NCBI RefSeq assembly: GCF_000023985.1
Contig: NC_013156.1
Location: 608,363-672,362 of the forward strand
Direction of reading: 5' to 3'
Origin: Methanocaldococcus fervens AG86
Lineage (GTDB): Archaea; AGJL01; Methanococci; Methanococcales; Methanocaldococcaceae
DNA length: 64,000 nucleotides
Shown here: positions 53,229 to 62,872 of the stretch, piece after piece
How positions within the stretch are numbered: the stretch's first letter is position 1
Layout: every line of letters begins with the position of its first letter
Notes under the pieces: generated by a model
Seen by the model: only the letters and a program-made list of their open reading frames with translations
What the model was told of the DNA's origin: nothing
The model's database searches: none
Translations under genes and position numbers: made by a program

Positions 53229-54512
53229 TTATCTTATCTCAATATTAGCTCCTATACTTCTCATAACCTCAACAAAATTTGGGAATGATATTTTTACAGC
53301 TTCCTCTCCCTCAATAATTGTCTCTCCCTCTGCCTTTAATCCAGCAACGGTGAATGCCATAACCAACCTATGGTCGTTATAAGTATTCAATTTAGCTCCT
53401 CTCAGCTTTTTAACCCCTCTTATAATCAAACCATCTGGTTTCTCTTCAATATCTGCTCCCATCTTTTTTAACTCTACTGCACAAGCCCTCAACCTATCAC
53501 ATTCTTTCAACCTAACATGCTCTCCATTGTAGATTTCTGTCTTCCCCTCTGCAAAGCATCCAAGAACTGCAATGGTTGGAACCAAATCAGGGATATCTTT
53601 AACATCTACATCTATTCCATTTAAGTTATATTCTCCTTCAACAATAACCTTATCTTTTTTAACTTTAATATCAGCTCCCATCTCTTTAACGATATCAATT
53701 ATCGCCCTATCGCCCTGCTTTGAATCTGCAAATAGGTTTTCAATTGTTATATTTGAATTTATTAAAACTCCTGCTGCTATTAAATATGATGCGGAGGAGT
53801 AATCTCCTTCAACAATATAATCTATAGCTTTATATTTCTGATTTCCATAAACTAAAAATCCTTTTTCTGTTTCATCAATCTTTATACCAAATTTACTTAA
53901 TATATCTAATGTAACATCAATATAAGGTTTTGATTTTAATGGGGTTGTTAATATTATTTCAGTATCTTCTTTATTAAATGGAAGGAGCATCATCAAAGAT
54001 GTGATAAATTGAGAGCTAATATCCCCTCTAATCTCTACTTTATTTCCATTAATCTCTCCACTCTTTACAATTATTGGTGCAGTTCCATCCATTTTTGACG
54101 AAAATGCCTCTATATTCAGCTGTTTTAGAGCATCTAACAAAGGTTGCATTGGTCTCCTTCTTATTGAATCATCTCCAGTTAAAATTGCATATCCTTTTGG
54201 TATCTGTGAAGCTATTGATGTTAAAATCCTTAATGTTGTTCCACTATTTCCAATATCTATAACGTTATCTGGTGTTTTTAACTCCCCACCTTTAACAATC
54301 CACTTATCTTTATCTTTATCTAATTCAATATCTGCTCCCAACATCCTACATCCATGAACTGAGGAGAGGCAATCAGCTCCCCAAAGGGGATTTTTTATTA
54401 CACTTTCTCCTTCAGCTAAGAAAGCCCCAATAACAGCCCTATGAGTGTATGATTTTGAAGGTGGGGCTTTAACAGTTCCTTCCAATCTGTCAGTCTTTTT
54501 TACAATTAACAA
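53229..54512 (-). CDS. aroA: 3-phosphoshikimate 1-carboxyvinyltransferase (EPSP synthase)
   Basis: A 427-residue enzyme of chorismate synthesis. Substrate-binding motifs are all present: 'KAPPSKSYTHRAVIGAF', 'DIGNSGTTLRILTSIA', 'RRRPMQPLLDAL', 'KECDRLRACAVELKKMGADI' and 'YNDHRLVMAF'. The start is a TTG at 54512 after GGTGATAG; no ATG matches the family N-terminus. AksA follows with 18 nt between stop and start, so the two are likely cotranscribed. Confidence 0.96.
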   Translation of the reverse strand: MLIVKKTDRLEGTVKAPPSKSYTHRAVIGAFLAEGESVIKNPLWGADCLSSVHGCRMLGADIELDKDKDKWIVKGGELKTPDNVIDIGNSGTTLRILTSIASQIPKGYAILTGDDSIRRRPMQPLLDALKQLNIEAFSSKMDGTAPIIVKSGEINGNKVEIRGDISSQFITSLMMLLPFNKEDTEIILTTPLKSKPYIDVTLDILSKFGIKIDETEKGFLVYGNQKYKAIDYIVEGDYSSASYLIAAGVLINSNITIENLFADSKQGDRAIIDIVKEMGADIKVKKDKVIVEGEYNLNGIDVDVKDIPDLVPTIAVLGCFAEGKTEIYNGEHVRLKECDRLRACAVELKKMGADIEEKPDGLIIRGVKKLRGAKLNTYNDHRLVMAFTVAGLKAEGETIIEGEEAVKISFPNFVEVMRSIGANIEIR

Positions 54513-54620
54513 ACTATCACCATTAATGATTGTAATATCGTAAATTATTAAAATAAAAAACTACTTTAAGGTTTGTGATTTATATATTATGCCTTAAATT
54601 TAAAAAATGATATCTGGCTT

Positions 54621-55391
54621 TTATACTTTAACAATGTATTTTTTCGAATATTTCTTAAACAATCCAAAAGAGGAGCCGAGCTTTAAATTATATAAGGCTT
54701 TATCAATACCTAATATATGAGTTGAGGCGATGTAGTCAATTCCATAACCTTTAACAAATTCTGGAAGTATTTGAGCACTAGGTCCCACTAAAATCTTTAA
54801 CTTAGCATTTTTAGCCCTATCTAATATCATGTCCAAACTGTTATTTAATATAGAGGTTCCACTAATTAAAACTGCATCCATCTTTGGTAATAAAGTATAT
54901 TCAAAAGCATCACTTATCGTTTCTGGTGTTGAAATTTTTGGATTCCTCTCAAAAACATAAAACTCAAAATCTCCTTTTTCTTTTAGCATTTTGACCAATG
55001 GCATCATATTTCCAATAAATGCAATTTTCTTAATTCCTTTTTTATTCAAAATCAAATTTATTACATCCCTTTTATAATCATCTTCATTTAATTTAATGAA
55101 ATATTGAGAAACAGCATTTATAGCGGCTAATCCAAGGGTTCTATTGATTACATCTAAATCATTAGCCATAGTTATAAAATCTTCAATTGTTTTCTCTCCA
55201 AAATCTACTTTTCTCTTCTCACTATGTCCTTTATATTCCTCTAACAGTGTCATAGCCACTCCTAAAGATTTTTTGCCATCCTTTTCAATCAACACATAGC
55301 TGTATGGAAGGGCAAAAGAGAAATCAAGTATTTTAAATTTATAATTATTTGTAATATCTTTGGCTTTTTTAATAATATGATCAATAATCAC
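54621..55391 (-). CDS. DUF364 / putative heavy-metal chelation domain protein
   Basis: A 256-residue protein. The N-terminal third resembles the DUF4213 enolase-like region ('GHSEKRKVDFGEKTIEDFI', 'LGLAAINAVSQYFIKL'). The rest resembles DUF364 ('IGNMMPLVKMLKEKGDFEFY', 'DAVLISGTSILNNSLDMIL'). Such proteins are thought to bind metals or chelates; evidence is structural only. A GTG start follows GGTGATATT. A box C/D sRNA is encoded just upstream on the same strand. Confidence 0.75.
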   Translation of the reverse strand: MIIDHIIKKAKDITNNYKFKILDFSFALPYSYVLIEKDGKKSLGVAMTLLEEYKGHSEKRKVDFGEKTIEDFITMANDLDVINRTLGLAAINAVSQYFIKLNEDDYKRDVINLILNKKGIKKIAFIGNMMPLVKMLKEKGDFEFYVFERNPKISTPETISDAFEYTLLPKMDAVLISGTSILNNSLDMILDRAKNAKLKILVGPSAQILPEFVKGYGIDYIASTHILGIDKALYNLKLGSSFGLFKKYSKKYIVKV

Positions 55392-55430
55392 AATATCACC
55401 AAATTAGCAATAATAAAATTTTTTTAAAAG

Positions 55431-55490
55431 CCCTCTCAGATACCCCAAAGGGTTCATCACATCTCAGCTTCTATTACTCATCATCGAGGA
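55431..55490 (-). ncRNA. Box C/D guide sRNA
   Basis: On the minus strand: terminal CCTC, box C ATGATGA (55478-55484), a 10-nt guide, box D' CTGA (55464-55467), a 3-nt spacer, box C' GTGATGA (55454-55460), a 14-nt guide, box D CTGA (55436-55439) and GAGG closing the stem. All four boxes are perfect and the D'-C' spacing is the typical 3 nt. It should guide 2'-O-methylation of rRNA or tRNA. Guides before D' and D would pair with CTTCTATTAC and ATACCCCAAAGGGT respectively; targets not checked. Confidence 0.88.
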
Positions 55491-55571
55491 CTATTTGTAA
55501 GTTTTTTATATGACTATTATAAATATTAAATGTCATCATTTTAACATTTATCAATTAATGAAGGTGAAAAT

Positions 55572-56846
55572 ATGGGAATGACTATTGTAGAAAAAATATT
55601 AGCAAAGGCTTCTGGAAAGAAAGAGGTTAGTCCAGGAGACATTGTAATGGCAAATATAGATGTGGCTATGGTTCATGACATTACTGGCCCTTTAACAGTA
55701 AATACATTAAAAGAGTATGGAATTGAGAAAGTTTGGGATCCAGAAAAGATCGTTGTCTTATTTGACCACCAAGTTCCAGCTGACAGTATAAAAGCTGCTG
55801 AAAACCACATATTAATGAGAAAATTTGTTAAAGAGCAAGGCATTAAATACTTCTACGACATTAGAGAAGGAGTTTGCCATCAAGTTTTGCCAGAAAAAGG
55901 ACATGTAGCTCCTGGAGAGGTTGTTGTTGGTGCTGACAGCCACACATGCACACATGGAGCTTTTGGAGCTTTTGCTACTGGAATTGGTTCAACTGACATG
56001 GCTCACGTATTTGCAACAGGTAAATTATGGTTTAAAGTTCCAGAAACAATTTACTTCAACATTACCGGAGATTTGCAACCTTATGTTACTTCAAAGGATG
56101 TTATTTTATCAATTATAGGAGAAGTTGGTGTTGATGGGGCTACATACAAAGCTTGCCAGTTTGGTGGAGAAACTGTTAAAAAGATGAGTATTGCATCAAG
56201 AATGACAATGACAAACATGGCTATTGAAATGGGAGGAAAAACTGGAATTATAGAGCCAGATGAAAAAACTGTACAGTATGTAAAAGAAGCTATGAAAAAA
56301 CATGGAACTGAAAGACCATTTGAAATAATAAAAGGAGATGAAGACGCTGAATTTGCTGAAGTTTATGAGATTGAAGCAGATAAAATAGAGCCGGTCTTTG
56401 CATGCCCACACAATGTAGATAACGTTAAGCCTGCAAGAGAGGTGGCTGGAAGACCTATAGATCAAGTATTCATTGGTTCATGCACAAACGGAAGATTTGA
56501 AGACTTAAAAATGGCTATTGAAATTATAGATAAGCATGGAGGTATAGCAGATAACGTTAGAGTTGTTGTAACTCCTGCTTCAAGAGAAGAGTATTTAAAA
56601 GCTTTAAAAGCGGGAATAATTGAGAAATTCTTAAAGTATGGATGTGTTGTTACAAACCCTTCATGCTCTGCATGTATGGGTTCATTATATGGAGTTTTAG
56701 GGCCTGGAGAGGTTTGTGTTTCAACATCAAACAGAAACTTTAGAGGTAGACAGGGTTCATTAGAGGCGGAAATTTACTTAGCATCACCAATAACCGCTGC
56801 TGCGTGTGCTGTTAAGGGAGAACTAGTAGATCCAAGAGACTTATAA
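55572..56846 (+). CDS. leuC: 3-isopropylmalate/homoaconitate-type dehydratase large subunit
   Basis: A 424-residue aconitase-family protein. The three [4Fe-4S] cysteines are in '[14 protein letters not shown]' and '[17 protein letters not shown]'. '[20 protein letters not shown]' is the substrate-side motif. Methanococci have two such large subunits, one for leucine/isoleucine (LeuC) and one for coenzyme B and homoaconitate (HacA). Position and length fit the MJ0499 LeuC copy, but discrimination needs the small subunit loop, encoded elsewhere. ATG after GAAGGTGAAAAT. TATA-like TTTTTATATGA near 55503. Confidence 0.85.
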   Translation: MGMTIVEKILAKASGKKEVSPGDIVMANIDVAMVHDITGPLTVNTLKEYGIEKVWDPEKIVVLFDHQVPADSIKAAENHILMRKFVKEQGIKYFYDIREGVCHQVLPEKGHVAPGEVVVGADSHTCTHGAFGAFATGIGSTDMAHVFATGKLWFKVPETIYFNITGDLQPYVTSKDVILSIIGEVGVDGATYKACQFGGETVKKMSIASRMTMTNMAIEMGGKTGIIEPDEKTVQYVKEAMKKHGTERPFEIIKGDEDAEFAEVYEIEADKIEPVFACPHNVDNVKPAREVAGRPIDQVFIGSCTNGRFEDLKMAIEIIDKHGGIADNVRVVVTPASREEYLKALKAGIIEKFLKYGCVVTNPSCSACMGSLYGVLGPGEVCVSTSNRNFRGRQGSLEAEIYLASPITAAACAVKGELVDPRDL

Positions 56847-56971
56847 ATTTTAAATTTTATTTCTCTTTTTGCTATTTTTATATTTTATATTGTTTAAAAT
56901 TTTAAATTTATAGAGCAACATTTATAAGAGATAAGGGCAAATTTTAAATTAATTATAAATTTTATGGTGGA

Positions 56972-57442
56972 ATGATGAAAAAGACCAAGGTTATAGTTTT
57001 AGCTGAAAACGCATTAACTAATCCAGGAAAATTAACAAGATATTTAAACTCACTAAAACAGCCCATTGTCGTAAAAGAGACATGTTTTGGGGCATATATT
57101 GAAGGGGAGGAAGAATTAGTTGATAAATTAGCACAAGATATTAGAAATTTTGAAAAAAATAGGATATTTTGTAAAGATAGAGGTTACCCTATTTGGGATG
57201 AGAGGAGATGTAGGGCATTTAGAGGAGGAGGGCCAAGGGAGGGCTTTCACCAATTAGAAGCTGAGCAGGCAGTTTTAGATAAAATTGGTTTGGCATTGGA
57301 CAAAATTGAAAAAGAAGGATTAACGCCTATGGAAGAGGTTTTAGCTAAAGAGAGGGAGCTAATAAAGAGAGAGAGTAAGATACCGGTTGAAGAATTTAAA
57401 AATATAGTTGAGAAGGTATTAGGGAGCAAAAATGAGGCATAA
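56972..57442 (+). CDS. Methanogen-specific conserved protein, possibly methanogenesis marker 6 family
   Basis: A 156-residue protein with 'VKETCFGAYIEGEEELVDKL', 'KDRGYPIWDERRCRAFRGGG' and an acidic helical tail. The pattern seems to match a family found only in methanogens (DUF2102, methanogenesis marker 6), but I am not sure of the number. Conserved Cys and Arg residues suggest binding of a cofactor or of methyl-CoM reductase components. ATG ATG after GGTGGA. Its end overlaps hjc by 11 nt. Confidence 0.6.
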   Translation: MMKKTKVIVLAENALTNPGKLTRYLNSLKQPIVVKETCFGAYIEGEEELVDKLAQDIRNFEKNRIFCKDRGYPIWDERRCRAFRGGGPREGFHQLEAEQAVLDKIGLALDKIEKEGLTPMEEVLAKERELIKRESKIPVEEFKNIVEKVLGSKNEA

Positions 57443-57833
57443 ATATAGAAAAGGTAGTGCTTTCGAAAGAGAATTAAAAAAACTTTTAGAAAAGGAGGGA
57501 TTTGCAGTAGTTAGAAGTGCTGGAAGTAAAGGAGTTGATTTAATAGCAGGAAGAGATGGGGAGATTTTAATATTTGAATGTAAATCATCTTCAAAAAATA
57601 GATTTTATATAAGCAGAGAAGATGTTGAAAAGCTTATAGATTTCTCAAAAACCTTTGGAGGAAAGCCATATTTAGCTGTAAAGTTTAATGGAGAAATATT
57701 ATTTATAAATCCTTATCTTTTATCAACCAACGGGAAAAACTACGTGATTGATGAAAAGATAAAAGTCATTGCCATTGATTTTTATGAAGTTGTTGGTAAA
57801 GGGAAGCAGTTAAAAATAGAGGATGTAACTTAA
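57432..57833 (+). CDS. hjc: Holliday junction resolvase Hjc
   Basis: A 133-residue archaeal structure-specific endonuclease that cuts four-way junctions. The catalytic residues lie in '[20 protein letters not shown]' (Glu), '[16 protein letters not shown]' (Asp) and '[16 protein letters not shown]' (E-x-K). It overlaps the preceding gene, starting at ATG 57432 after AGGGAGCAAA, and converges with the next gene on the other strand with a 4-nt overlap. Confidence 0.95.
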   Translation: MRHKYRKGSAFERELKKLLEKEGFAVVRSAGSKGVDLIAGRDGEILIFECKSSSKNRFYISREDVEKLIDFSKTFGGKPYLAVKFNGEILFINPYLLSTNGKNYVIDEKIKVIAIDFYEVVGKGKQLKIEDVT

Positions 57834-58243
57834 TCCAATTTTATGTTTTCACTTATGAGTTTTGTGATTATAACGCTCAATAAAGCTATTTTCTTTGGTT
57901 TTACTACAACCGCTATATGCCTATCATCCTTATGAAATCCAACGAGGATTGAAGCCACCCTATTTTCATCAGCAGGCAAAACACCAATTGAAATTCTTCC
58001 ATCAACACCAAAAACCGTTCCAATATCTTGAATGTCATGAATTTTTATATTATCTTTTTTAAAATCTTTGTTTATTTTTTCTGCTACTAAAACCCCCTGT
58101 TCCATTAAAATTTTTAATAAAGCAGCTGATTCAAAATTCATCCTTATGCTCTCTTCAACATCTTTAGATTTCATTTTAAAAATTAACTGTTTTCCCTCAA
58201 GCTCTACACCCAATTTTTTATATGGCAAATCAACCACATACAC
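57830..58243 (-). CDS. Unrecognised conserved-looking protein downstream of selB
   Basis: A 137-residue protein when begun at the GTG at 58243, which has GGTGAG four nt before it. A longer frame from ATG 58321 overlaps the selB stop and would add a hydrophobic stretch of 26 residues. The sequence contains '[20 protein letters not shown]', '[20 protein letters not shown]' and a hydrophobic C-terminal strand. It could be one of the methanogen-only DUF families. No function can be assigned. Likely cotranscribed with rnp2 and selB. Confidence 0.6.
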   Translation of the reverse strand: MYVVDLPYKKLGVELEGKQLIFKMKSKDVEESIRMNFESAALLKILMEQGVLVAEKINKDFKKDNIKIHDIQDIGTVFGVDGRISIGVLPADENRVASILVGFHKDDRHIAVVVKPKKIALLSVIITKLISENIKLD

Positions 58244-58311
58244 AACTCTCACCAACACAGTTAACAATAATATAAATTGTTTTGTTATTCTCATTATATA
58301 AATAATGTGGT

Positions 58312-59709
58312 TTATCCCCATCTTCTAACTCTTTTTAATACAACTCTCTCCCCACCATCAATATCTCCGTTAAATTCAACAATCAAGCTTCCTTTAGTTC
58401 CAAACGTTCCCTTTATAATTCCCCATATATTTTTATCCGGAACATAAACTTTTTCCCCAATAAGTTTTTCCCCAGCTGATTTGGAAGATGCCAAACCTTC
58501 AACATAGGTTTTATCTTTTTTCTTAACAACTCTTCCTTCTTTAACAACTATCTTTTTAAGCTCTAAATCTTCAAAGCCAATAACTTCTCCAAATCCACAA
58601 ATTCTTAATGTTGTTGGTGGCAAATCTAACCTCATTATTAAAACCTTGTCTCCTTCATCAACGACGACTTTTTCATCTAATTTAAAAATACAGTAGCAAG
58701 AATCCCCTCCTTTAATTTCTTCTAAAACAATAGGCACTTCTTTATCGTTAACTTTCTCCATTTTATATGGAATTATTGTTGCTGGGACTGTCAAAAGCCC
58801 TATATTTATATGAACCTTCATTTTTGGAGCTAAGTTGTATTTAAATAAATTTAAGATTTTTACTTTAGCTATAAACTTATCTATGACCTTTAATTTTGTA
58901 TCTTCCGATGTTAAAATACATCCCCTAAACAGGCTTTCTGGCTCTACGCCAATTAAAGCCATCCCCACCCTATCTCCAGCATAAGCTATATCAACATCTT
59001 GTTTAAAACATTGTATGCTCTTAACTTTGACTTCATGGTTTATTGGTAAGATTTTTAATGTATCTCCAACCTCAACCTTTCCTTTATGAATTGTTCCCGT
59101 TACAACAGTCCCCACACCCTTTATTTTAAATGCATGGTCGATAGGCATTTTTAAATAGCTATTTACTTCCCTATTGATGTTTATACTATCCAATAAATTT
59201 TTTAGTTCTTTTTTTAACTCTTCAATTCCAATTCCAGTTTTTGCAGAAATTTTAACAATTTTGGAGTTTTTTAAATTAATTGTTGAGTTTAATATCTGCT
59301 TCATAAAAGCTTCAGTTCTTTTAATCTCTTCATCACTTGCTATATCTATTTTATTTATGACAACGATTGTAGGTATGCCCAATAAATCTAAAACCAACAA
59401 ATGTTCTCCTGTTTGTGTCTTCGGTCCTTCTTTAGCATCAACAACCAATAAAGCAGCGTCTATGATACTCCCCGCCCCAATGGCAGTTCTTATTAGCTCA
59501 GAGTGTCCAGGAGCATCAACTAAGGTAATCCTGTAATTGTCTAAAGTGAAAGAAGAAAAGCCTAAATCAATAGTTATTCCTCTTTTTTGAGACTCCTTTG
59601 GTTTGTCTAATGCAGATGTTGAAGCTATTTCAGTTAATTGTTTTGCCAATTCTGTTTTTCCATGGTCGATATGCCCAAACAGCCCAACATTCACATTTTT
59701 CATTTCCAT
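58312..59709 (-). CDS. selB: Selenocysteine-specific elongation factor SelB
   Basis: A 465-residue archaeal SelB that delivers Sec-tRNA(Sec) to UGA codons. GTPase motifs are '[15 protein letters not shown]' (G1), '[10 protein letters not shown]' (G3) and '[13 protein letters not shown]' (G4). The EF-Tu-like domains 2 and 3 follow and a short domain 4 ends the protein; archaeal SelB lacks the bacterial SECIS-binding winged helices. ATG at 59709 after GGTGGTCTT, 15 nt beyond the rnp2 stop. A longer frame reading into rnp2 is not supported. It serves fdhA in this window. Confidence 0.95.
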   Translation of the reverse strand: MEMKNVNVGLFGHIDHGKTELAKQLTEIASTSALDKPKESQKRGITIDLGFSSFTLDNYRITLVDAPGHSELIRTAIGAGSIIDAALLVVDAKEGPKTQTGEHLLVLDLLGIPTIVVINKIDIASDEEIKRTEAFMKQILNSTINLKNSKIVKISAKTGIGIEELKKELKNLLDSININREVNSYLKMPIDHAFKIKGVGTVVTGTIHKGKVEVGDTLKILPINHEVKVKSIQCFKQDVDIAYAGDRVGMALIGVEPESLFRGCILTSEDTKLKVIDKFIAKVKILNLFKYNLAPKMKVHINIGLLTVPATIIPYKMEKVNDKEVPIVLEEIKGGDSCYCIFKLDEKVVVDEGDKVLIMRLDLPPTTLRICGFGEVIGFEDLELKKIVVKEGRVVKKKDKTYVEGLASSKSAGEKLIGEKVYVPDKNIWGIIKGTFGTKGSLIVEFNGDIDGGERVVLKRVRRWG

Positions 59710-59723
59710 AAGACCACCAAACA

Positions 59724-60119
59724 TTATTTTTGTTTTTTTGCCCTTAATCTTTCTCTTCTGACTACAAACCATCTTCTTGGTTTTTCTATACCTAAAAATT
59801 TAATCTTTGCTTTTCTTATTGTTCCGGAAACCCCTAAGCAGATGATATTTATTGGTTTTTCTTTAAATTCTCTAACTAAAATTAGAGAGCTTTTTACATA
59901 ATCAACATTTTCCCTTTGACATCTCAAAATTCCATAGGGGAAATCGTAATAAACGAGCCATGGATTTGCTTTAGATGTTCCCCAAAAGCCATAATATTCT
60001 AAAACAGCTTTTCTAATTAAATTAACAACCTCTCCTTCTTTTAATTCTTCATCATACAATATTTTAAAAGCAATATATCTCTTTTTCTCTCTTAAAGTTG
60101 GTGGCAGTGTTTTAAGCAT
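59724..60119 (-). CDS. rnp2: Ribonuclease P protein component 2 (Pop5)
   Basis: A 131-residue Pop5-type RRM-like protein of archaeal RNase P. It begins 'MLKTLPPTLREKKRYIAFKI' and includes 'EYYGFWGTSKANPWLVYYDF' and the basic tail 'RRWFVVRRERLRAKKQK'. It pairs with Rpp30. The second RNase P protein of this window, Rpp29, lies in the ribosomal operon. ATG preceded by GTGTGATAT. Divergent from nadC across 95 bp. Confidence 0.94.
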   Translation of the reverse strand: MLKTLPPTLREKKRYIAFKILYDEELKEGEVVNLIRKAVLEYYGFWGTSKANPWLVYYDFPYGILRCQRENVDYVKSSLILVREFKEKPINIICLGVSGTIRKAKIKFLGIEKPRRWFVVRRERLRAKKQK

Positions 60120-60214
60120 TATATCACACAGCTGTATTTTATATTTTCAAAACAAAAGTTTTTATTATTTAAGGTTTATTAATAAAATTTAGAAACTATC
60201 TTATAGGGGAGACT

Positions 60215-61072
60215 ATGCTCAAAGATTACGCCCTCAAACTATTAAAAAAATCTTTGGAATACGATATCGGATTTGGAGATATAACCACGGCTTCAACAAT
60301 TCCAGAAGGTGTAGAAGCTAAAGGAGTTATTAAATCTAAGGAACCTTGCATTGTTTGTGGAGTTGATTTTATTGTTGCGTTTTTTGAAGAGTATGGCATT
60401 AAATGCAAAAAGTTATTTAACGATGGAGATGAAGCTTATGGAAATATATTAGAGCTTGAAGGTGATGCAAAAACCATATTAATGCTTGAAAGAACTGCTT
60501 TAAATTTGTTGATGCATCTCTCTGGAATAGCCACGATAACAAACAGAATAGTTAAAAAAGTTAGAAAAGTTAATAAAAAAGTTAAAATTGCATGCACGAG
60601 GAAGACTCTTCCCTTATTATCTCCTCTACAAAAATATGCAGTTTATGTTGGAGGAGGAGATACACATAGATTTAGATTAGATGATTGTGTCTTAATCAAA
60701 GATAATCATATAGCAATAGTCGGAATAAAAGAGGCTATAAGGAAAGCTAGGGAAAATGTTAGCTTTACAAAGAAGATTGAGGTTGAGGTTAGCAACTTTG
60801 ATGAGTTGAAAGAAGCCTTAGAGGAGAGAGCTGATATAATAATGCTCGATAACTTTAAACCAGAAGATGTTGAAAAAGCTTTAAATATAATTGATGATTT
60901 TAAAAAAACTACCGGATTTAGACCAATAATTGAAGTTAGTGGAGGAATTAGGGAAGAGAATATTTTAGAATATGCAAAATACAATGTTGATGTTATTTCC
61001 CTTGGAATGCTAACACATTCAGTAAAAAGTGTTGATATGAGCTTAGATATAACATTCTCAAAACAAATGTAA
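60215..61072 (+). CDS. nadC: Nicotinate-nucleotide pyrophosphorylase (quinolinate phosphoribosyltransferase)
   Basis: A 285-residue enzyme of NAD synthesis converting quinolinate and PRPP to nicotinate mononucleotide. 'LERTALNLLMHLSGIATITN', 'ACTRKTLPLLSPLQKYAVYV', 'GGGDTHRFRLDDCVLIKDNH' and 'IEVSGGIREENILEY' are hallmark segments. ATG after TAGGGGAGACT. Divergent from rnp2. NadE elsewhere in the window acts later in the same pathway. Confidence 0.96.
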   Translation: MLKDYALKLLKKSLEYDIGFGDITTASTIPEGVEAKGVIKSKEPCIVCGVDFIVAFFEEYGIKCKKLFNDGDEAYGNILELEGDAKTILMLERTALNLLMHLSGIATITNRIVKKVRKVNKKVKIACTRKTLPLLSPLQKYAVYVGGGDTHRFRLDDCVLIKDNHIAIVGIKEAIRKARENVSFTKKIEVEVSNFDELKEALEERADIIMLDNFKPEDVEKALNIIDDFKKTTGFRPIIEVSGGIREENILEYAKYNVDVISLGMLTHSVKSVDMSLDITFSKQM

Positions 61073-61159
61073 ATAAAGATTTTATATATTTATTTAGTAA
61101 AATTTATATATCTATTAAATAACAAATCCATTTATAAATTCGTTGTATTGGGTAATACC

Positions 61160-61405
61160 ATGGAAATAATCATTTTTTTAATGTTGCTAACATCTACTGG
61201 ATTAGTTGGGGTGTATTGTATATTAACTAAGAATAAAACATCAACAATGAATGAATATAAAAAATTGAGGGAGGAAAAAATAAATAATGAAATTAAAATG
61301 TTAAAAATTTTAAAGAATGAAATATCTCCAAAAATATCTGATGACCTTATCAAAAATATAATGGAAAGTGAAAACAAACTTTTGGATAAAATTTTTAAAG
61401 AATGA
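61160..61405 (+). CDS. Small membrane-anchored protein, unknown
   Basis: An 81-residue protein. The first ~22 residues are a hydrophobic helix ('MEIIIFLMLLTSTGLVGVYC') and the rest a charged, coiled-coil-like tail ('NEIKMLKILKNEISPKISDD'). It would be tethered to the membrane with a cytoplasmic tail. ATG at 61160 after GGGTAATACC; a TTG at 61148 is less likely. A good TATA (AAATTTATATATC) is near 61100. Unrecognised family; a spurious frame on the opposite strand covers the same bases. Confidence 0.5.
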   Translation: MEIIIFLMLLTSTGLVGVYCILTKNKTSTMNEYKKLREEKINNEIKMLKILKNEISPKISDDLIKNIMESENKLLDKIFKE

Positions 61406-61433
61406 ATGTGTGGGGGAAGATATTTCACAAAAA

Positions 61434-61865
61434 TTAAGAAGAAGTGAATAAAACCCCAACAACTTCAACAAATTTTGGGTTTTTTAGTTTTTTATCAAAA
61501 TACATGCAAACTCCAACCATTATATTTCTTTTTTTAGCTATAATATAATCACACTCACATCCAATCATTTCAAAACTCTCTTTCATTCTTTCAAAACCAA
61601 AAGTGTCAGGGTAGAGAGGATTTTCATTTAAAATCTCATTTATTCTACTAACAAATTTATCTATCTCATCAACATCATCAACTATCTCATACCCTTCTTT
61701 TTTCAATTTTTCGATTAGGTAATCTTTAATGTTATCAAATTTTTCAAACTCTTCATCTCTACAAACCCCCTTAACCATTAACATCTCATCCGTTTCAAAT
61801 AATGGCTTAGAACCTTTAAAAGCATTTAAGGCATGCATTAATTTACCAATATTAGCTTTCCACAT
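61434..61865 (-). CDS. Conserved-looking protein of unknown function
   Basis: A 143-residue acidic cytoplasmic protein. It starts 'MWKANIGKLMHALNAFKGSK' and has 'FGFERMKESFEMIGCECDYI' and a hydrophobic C-terminal strand 'KFVEVVGVLFTSS'. ATG at 61865 after GGTGTTAGTA, 13 nt past the malate dehydrogenase stop, so cotranscribed with it. I cannot name a family; downstream location of an enzyme gene and of hcgC/hcgB suggests a methanogen-specific role, which is inference only. Confidence 0.6.
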   Translation of the reverse strand: MWKANIGKLMHALNAFKGSKPLFETDEMLMVKGVCRDEEFEKFDNIKDYLIEKLKKEGYEIVDDVDEIDKFVSRINEILNENPLYPDTFGFERMKESFEMIGCECDYIIAKKRNIMVGVCMYFDKKLKNPKFVEVVGVLFTSS

Positions 61866-61877
61866 TACTAACACCAA

Positions 61878-62819
61878 TTATAAGTTTTTAACTTCCTCAC
61901 AGTATTTTTTAATGAGTTCAGCTGATTTTTTAAATGCAGTAAACTCATCTTTATCCAACTCGATTGATACAACTTCTTCAACTCCATCCTTTCCAATTTT
62001 AACTGGAACCCCTATACAAACATCTCTAATTCCATCAAACTCCCCATCCACGTAGGCAGATAAGGTTAATAGCCTCTTTTCATTATTTACAATACACCTA
62101 ATTACGTTCAAAATAGCTGCTGCTGGTCCAAATTCAGAACCTCCTTTTAATCTAATAATCTCCTCCCCCTTTGTTTTAACATCCTCTATAATCTCATCAA
62201 TAGGCAAATCCTTGAATTTTTCAAATTTGTCTATTGGAATTCCTCCGATGGATGTAGCACTCAATAAAGGAACCATGGTGTCTCCATGCTCTCCAATAAT
62301 TCTTGTCCTGACTTCATCAATATGAACTCCAAAGAATTTGGCAATAGCAACCTTAAACCTCAAAGAATCTAAGTGTGTCCCTAAACCAAAAACCTGATTT
62401 CTTTCAAATTTTGAATCTACTAAAGCCTTATATGTCATCACATCTACAGGATTTGTTATAACGAATATCTTTGTATCACATATTTCAGCTATTTTTTTAG
62501 CATAGTTACCAACAATTTTTGCATTTATTTTTGCTAAATCCATCCTACTCATTCCCTCTTTTCTTGGAACACCACTCGTTATTATTACAACATCACTTTC
62601 ATCCACGATTTTCAAATTTTCATCACTGCTAACGTATATGTTTGCATCACTCCTCGTTCCTGCTAAGGCATCGTAAATATCCTCTTTTAATCCTTCTAAT
62701 TTGTTTATTGAGTGTTCCCTCCCTATCAAAACCAAATCCTTCATAAAAGGTTCTTTGGCCAATAACAAAGCTGTTGCACTCCCAACTCTACCAGAAGCTC
62801 CAATAATAGAAACTTTCAT
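61878..62819 (-). CDS. mdh: L-malate/lactate dehydrogenase
   Basis: A 313-residue LDH-like malate dehydrogenase. The dinucleotide fold reads 'MKVSIIGASGRVGSATALLL', the substrate Arg lies in 'PRKEGMSRMDLAKINAKIVG', and the catalytic His is in 'RIIGEHGDTMVPLLSATSIG'. GASGRVG followed by a basic 'IGREHS' is consistent with NADPH preference, as reported for the M. jannaschii enzyme. Role in the incomplete reductive TCA route. ATG after GAGGGATAGT. Gap of 53 nt from hcgC. Confidence 0.93.
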   Translation of the reverse strand: MKVSIIGASGRVGSATALLLAKEPFMKDLVLIGREHSINKLEGLKEDIYDALAGTRSDANIYVSSDENLKIVDESDVVIITSGVPRKEGMSRMDLAKINAKIVGNYAKKIAEICDTKIFVITNPVDVMTYKALVDSKFERNQVFGLGTHLDSLRFKVAIAKFFGVHIDEVRTRIIGEHGDTMVPLLSATSIGGIPIDKFEKFKDLPIDEIIEDVKTKGEEIIRLKGGSEFGPAAAILNVIRCIVNNEKRLLTLSAYVDGEFDGIRDVCIGVPVKIGKDGVEEVVSIELDKDEFTAFKKSAELIKKYCEEVKNL

Positions 62820-62872
62820 ACTATCCCTCAGAAGAACTTTTATTTTAATTTATTTTTAAAATAAAATAGAAA

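Noticed and set aside
61132-61428. 98-codon minus-strand frame
   Set aside because: It is the complement of the small membrane protein gene at 61160-61405, lacks a ribosome binding site, and is Ser/Phe/Ile-rich as expected of a shadow frame.
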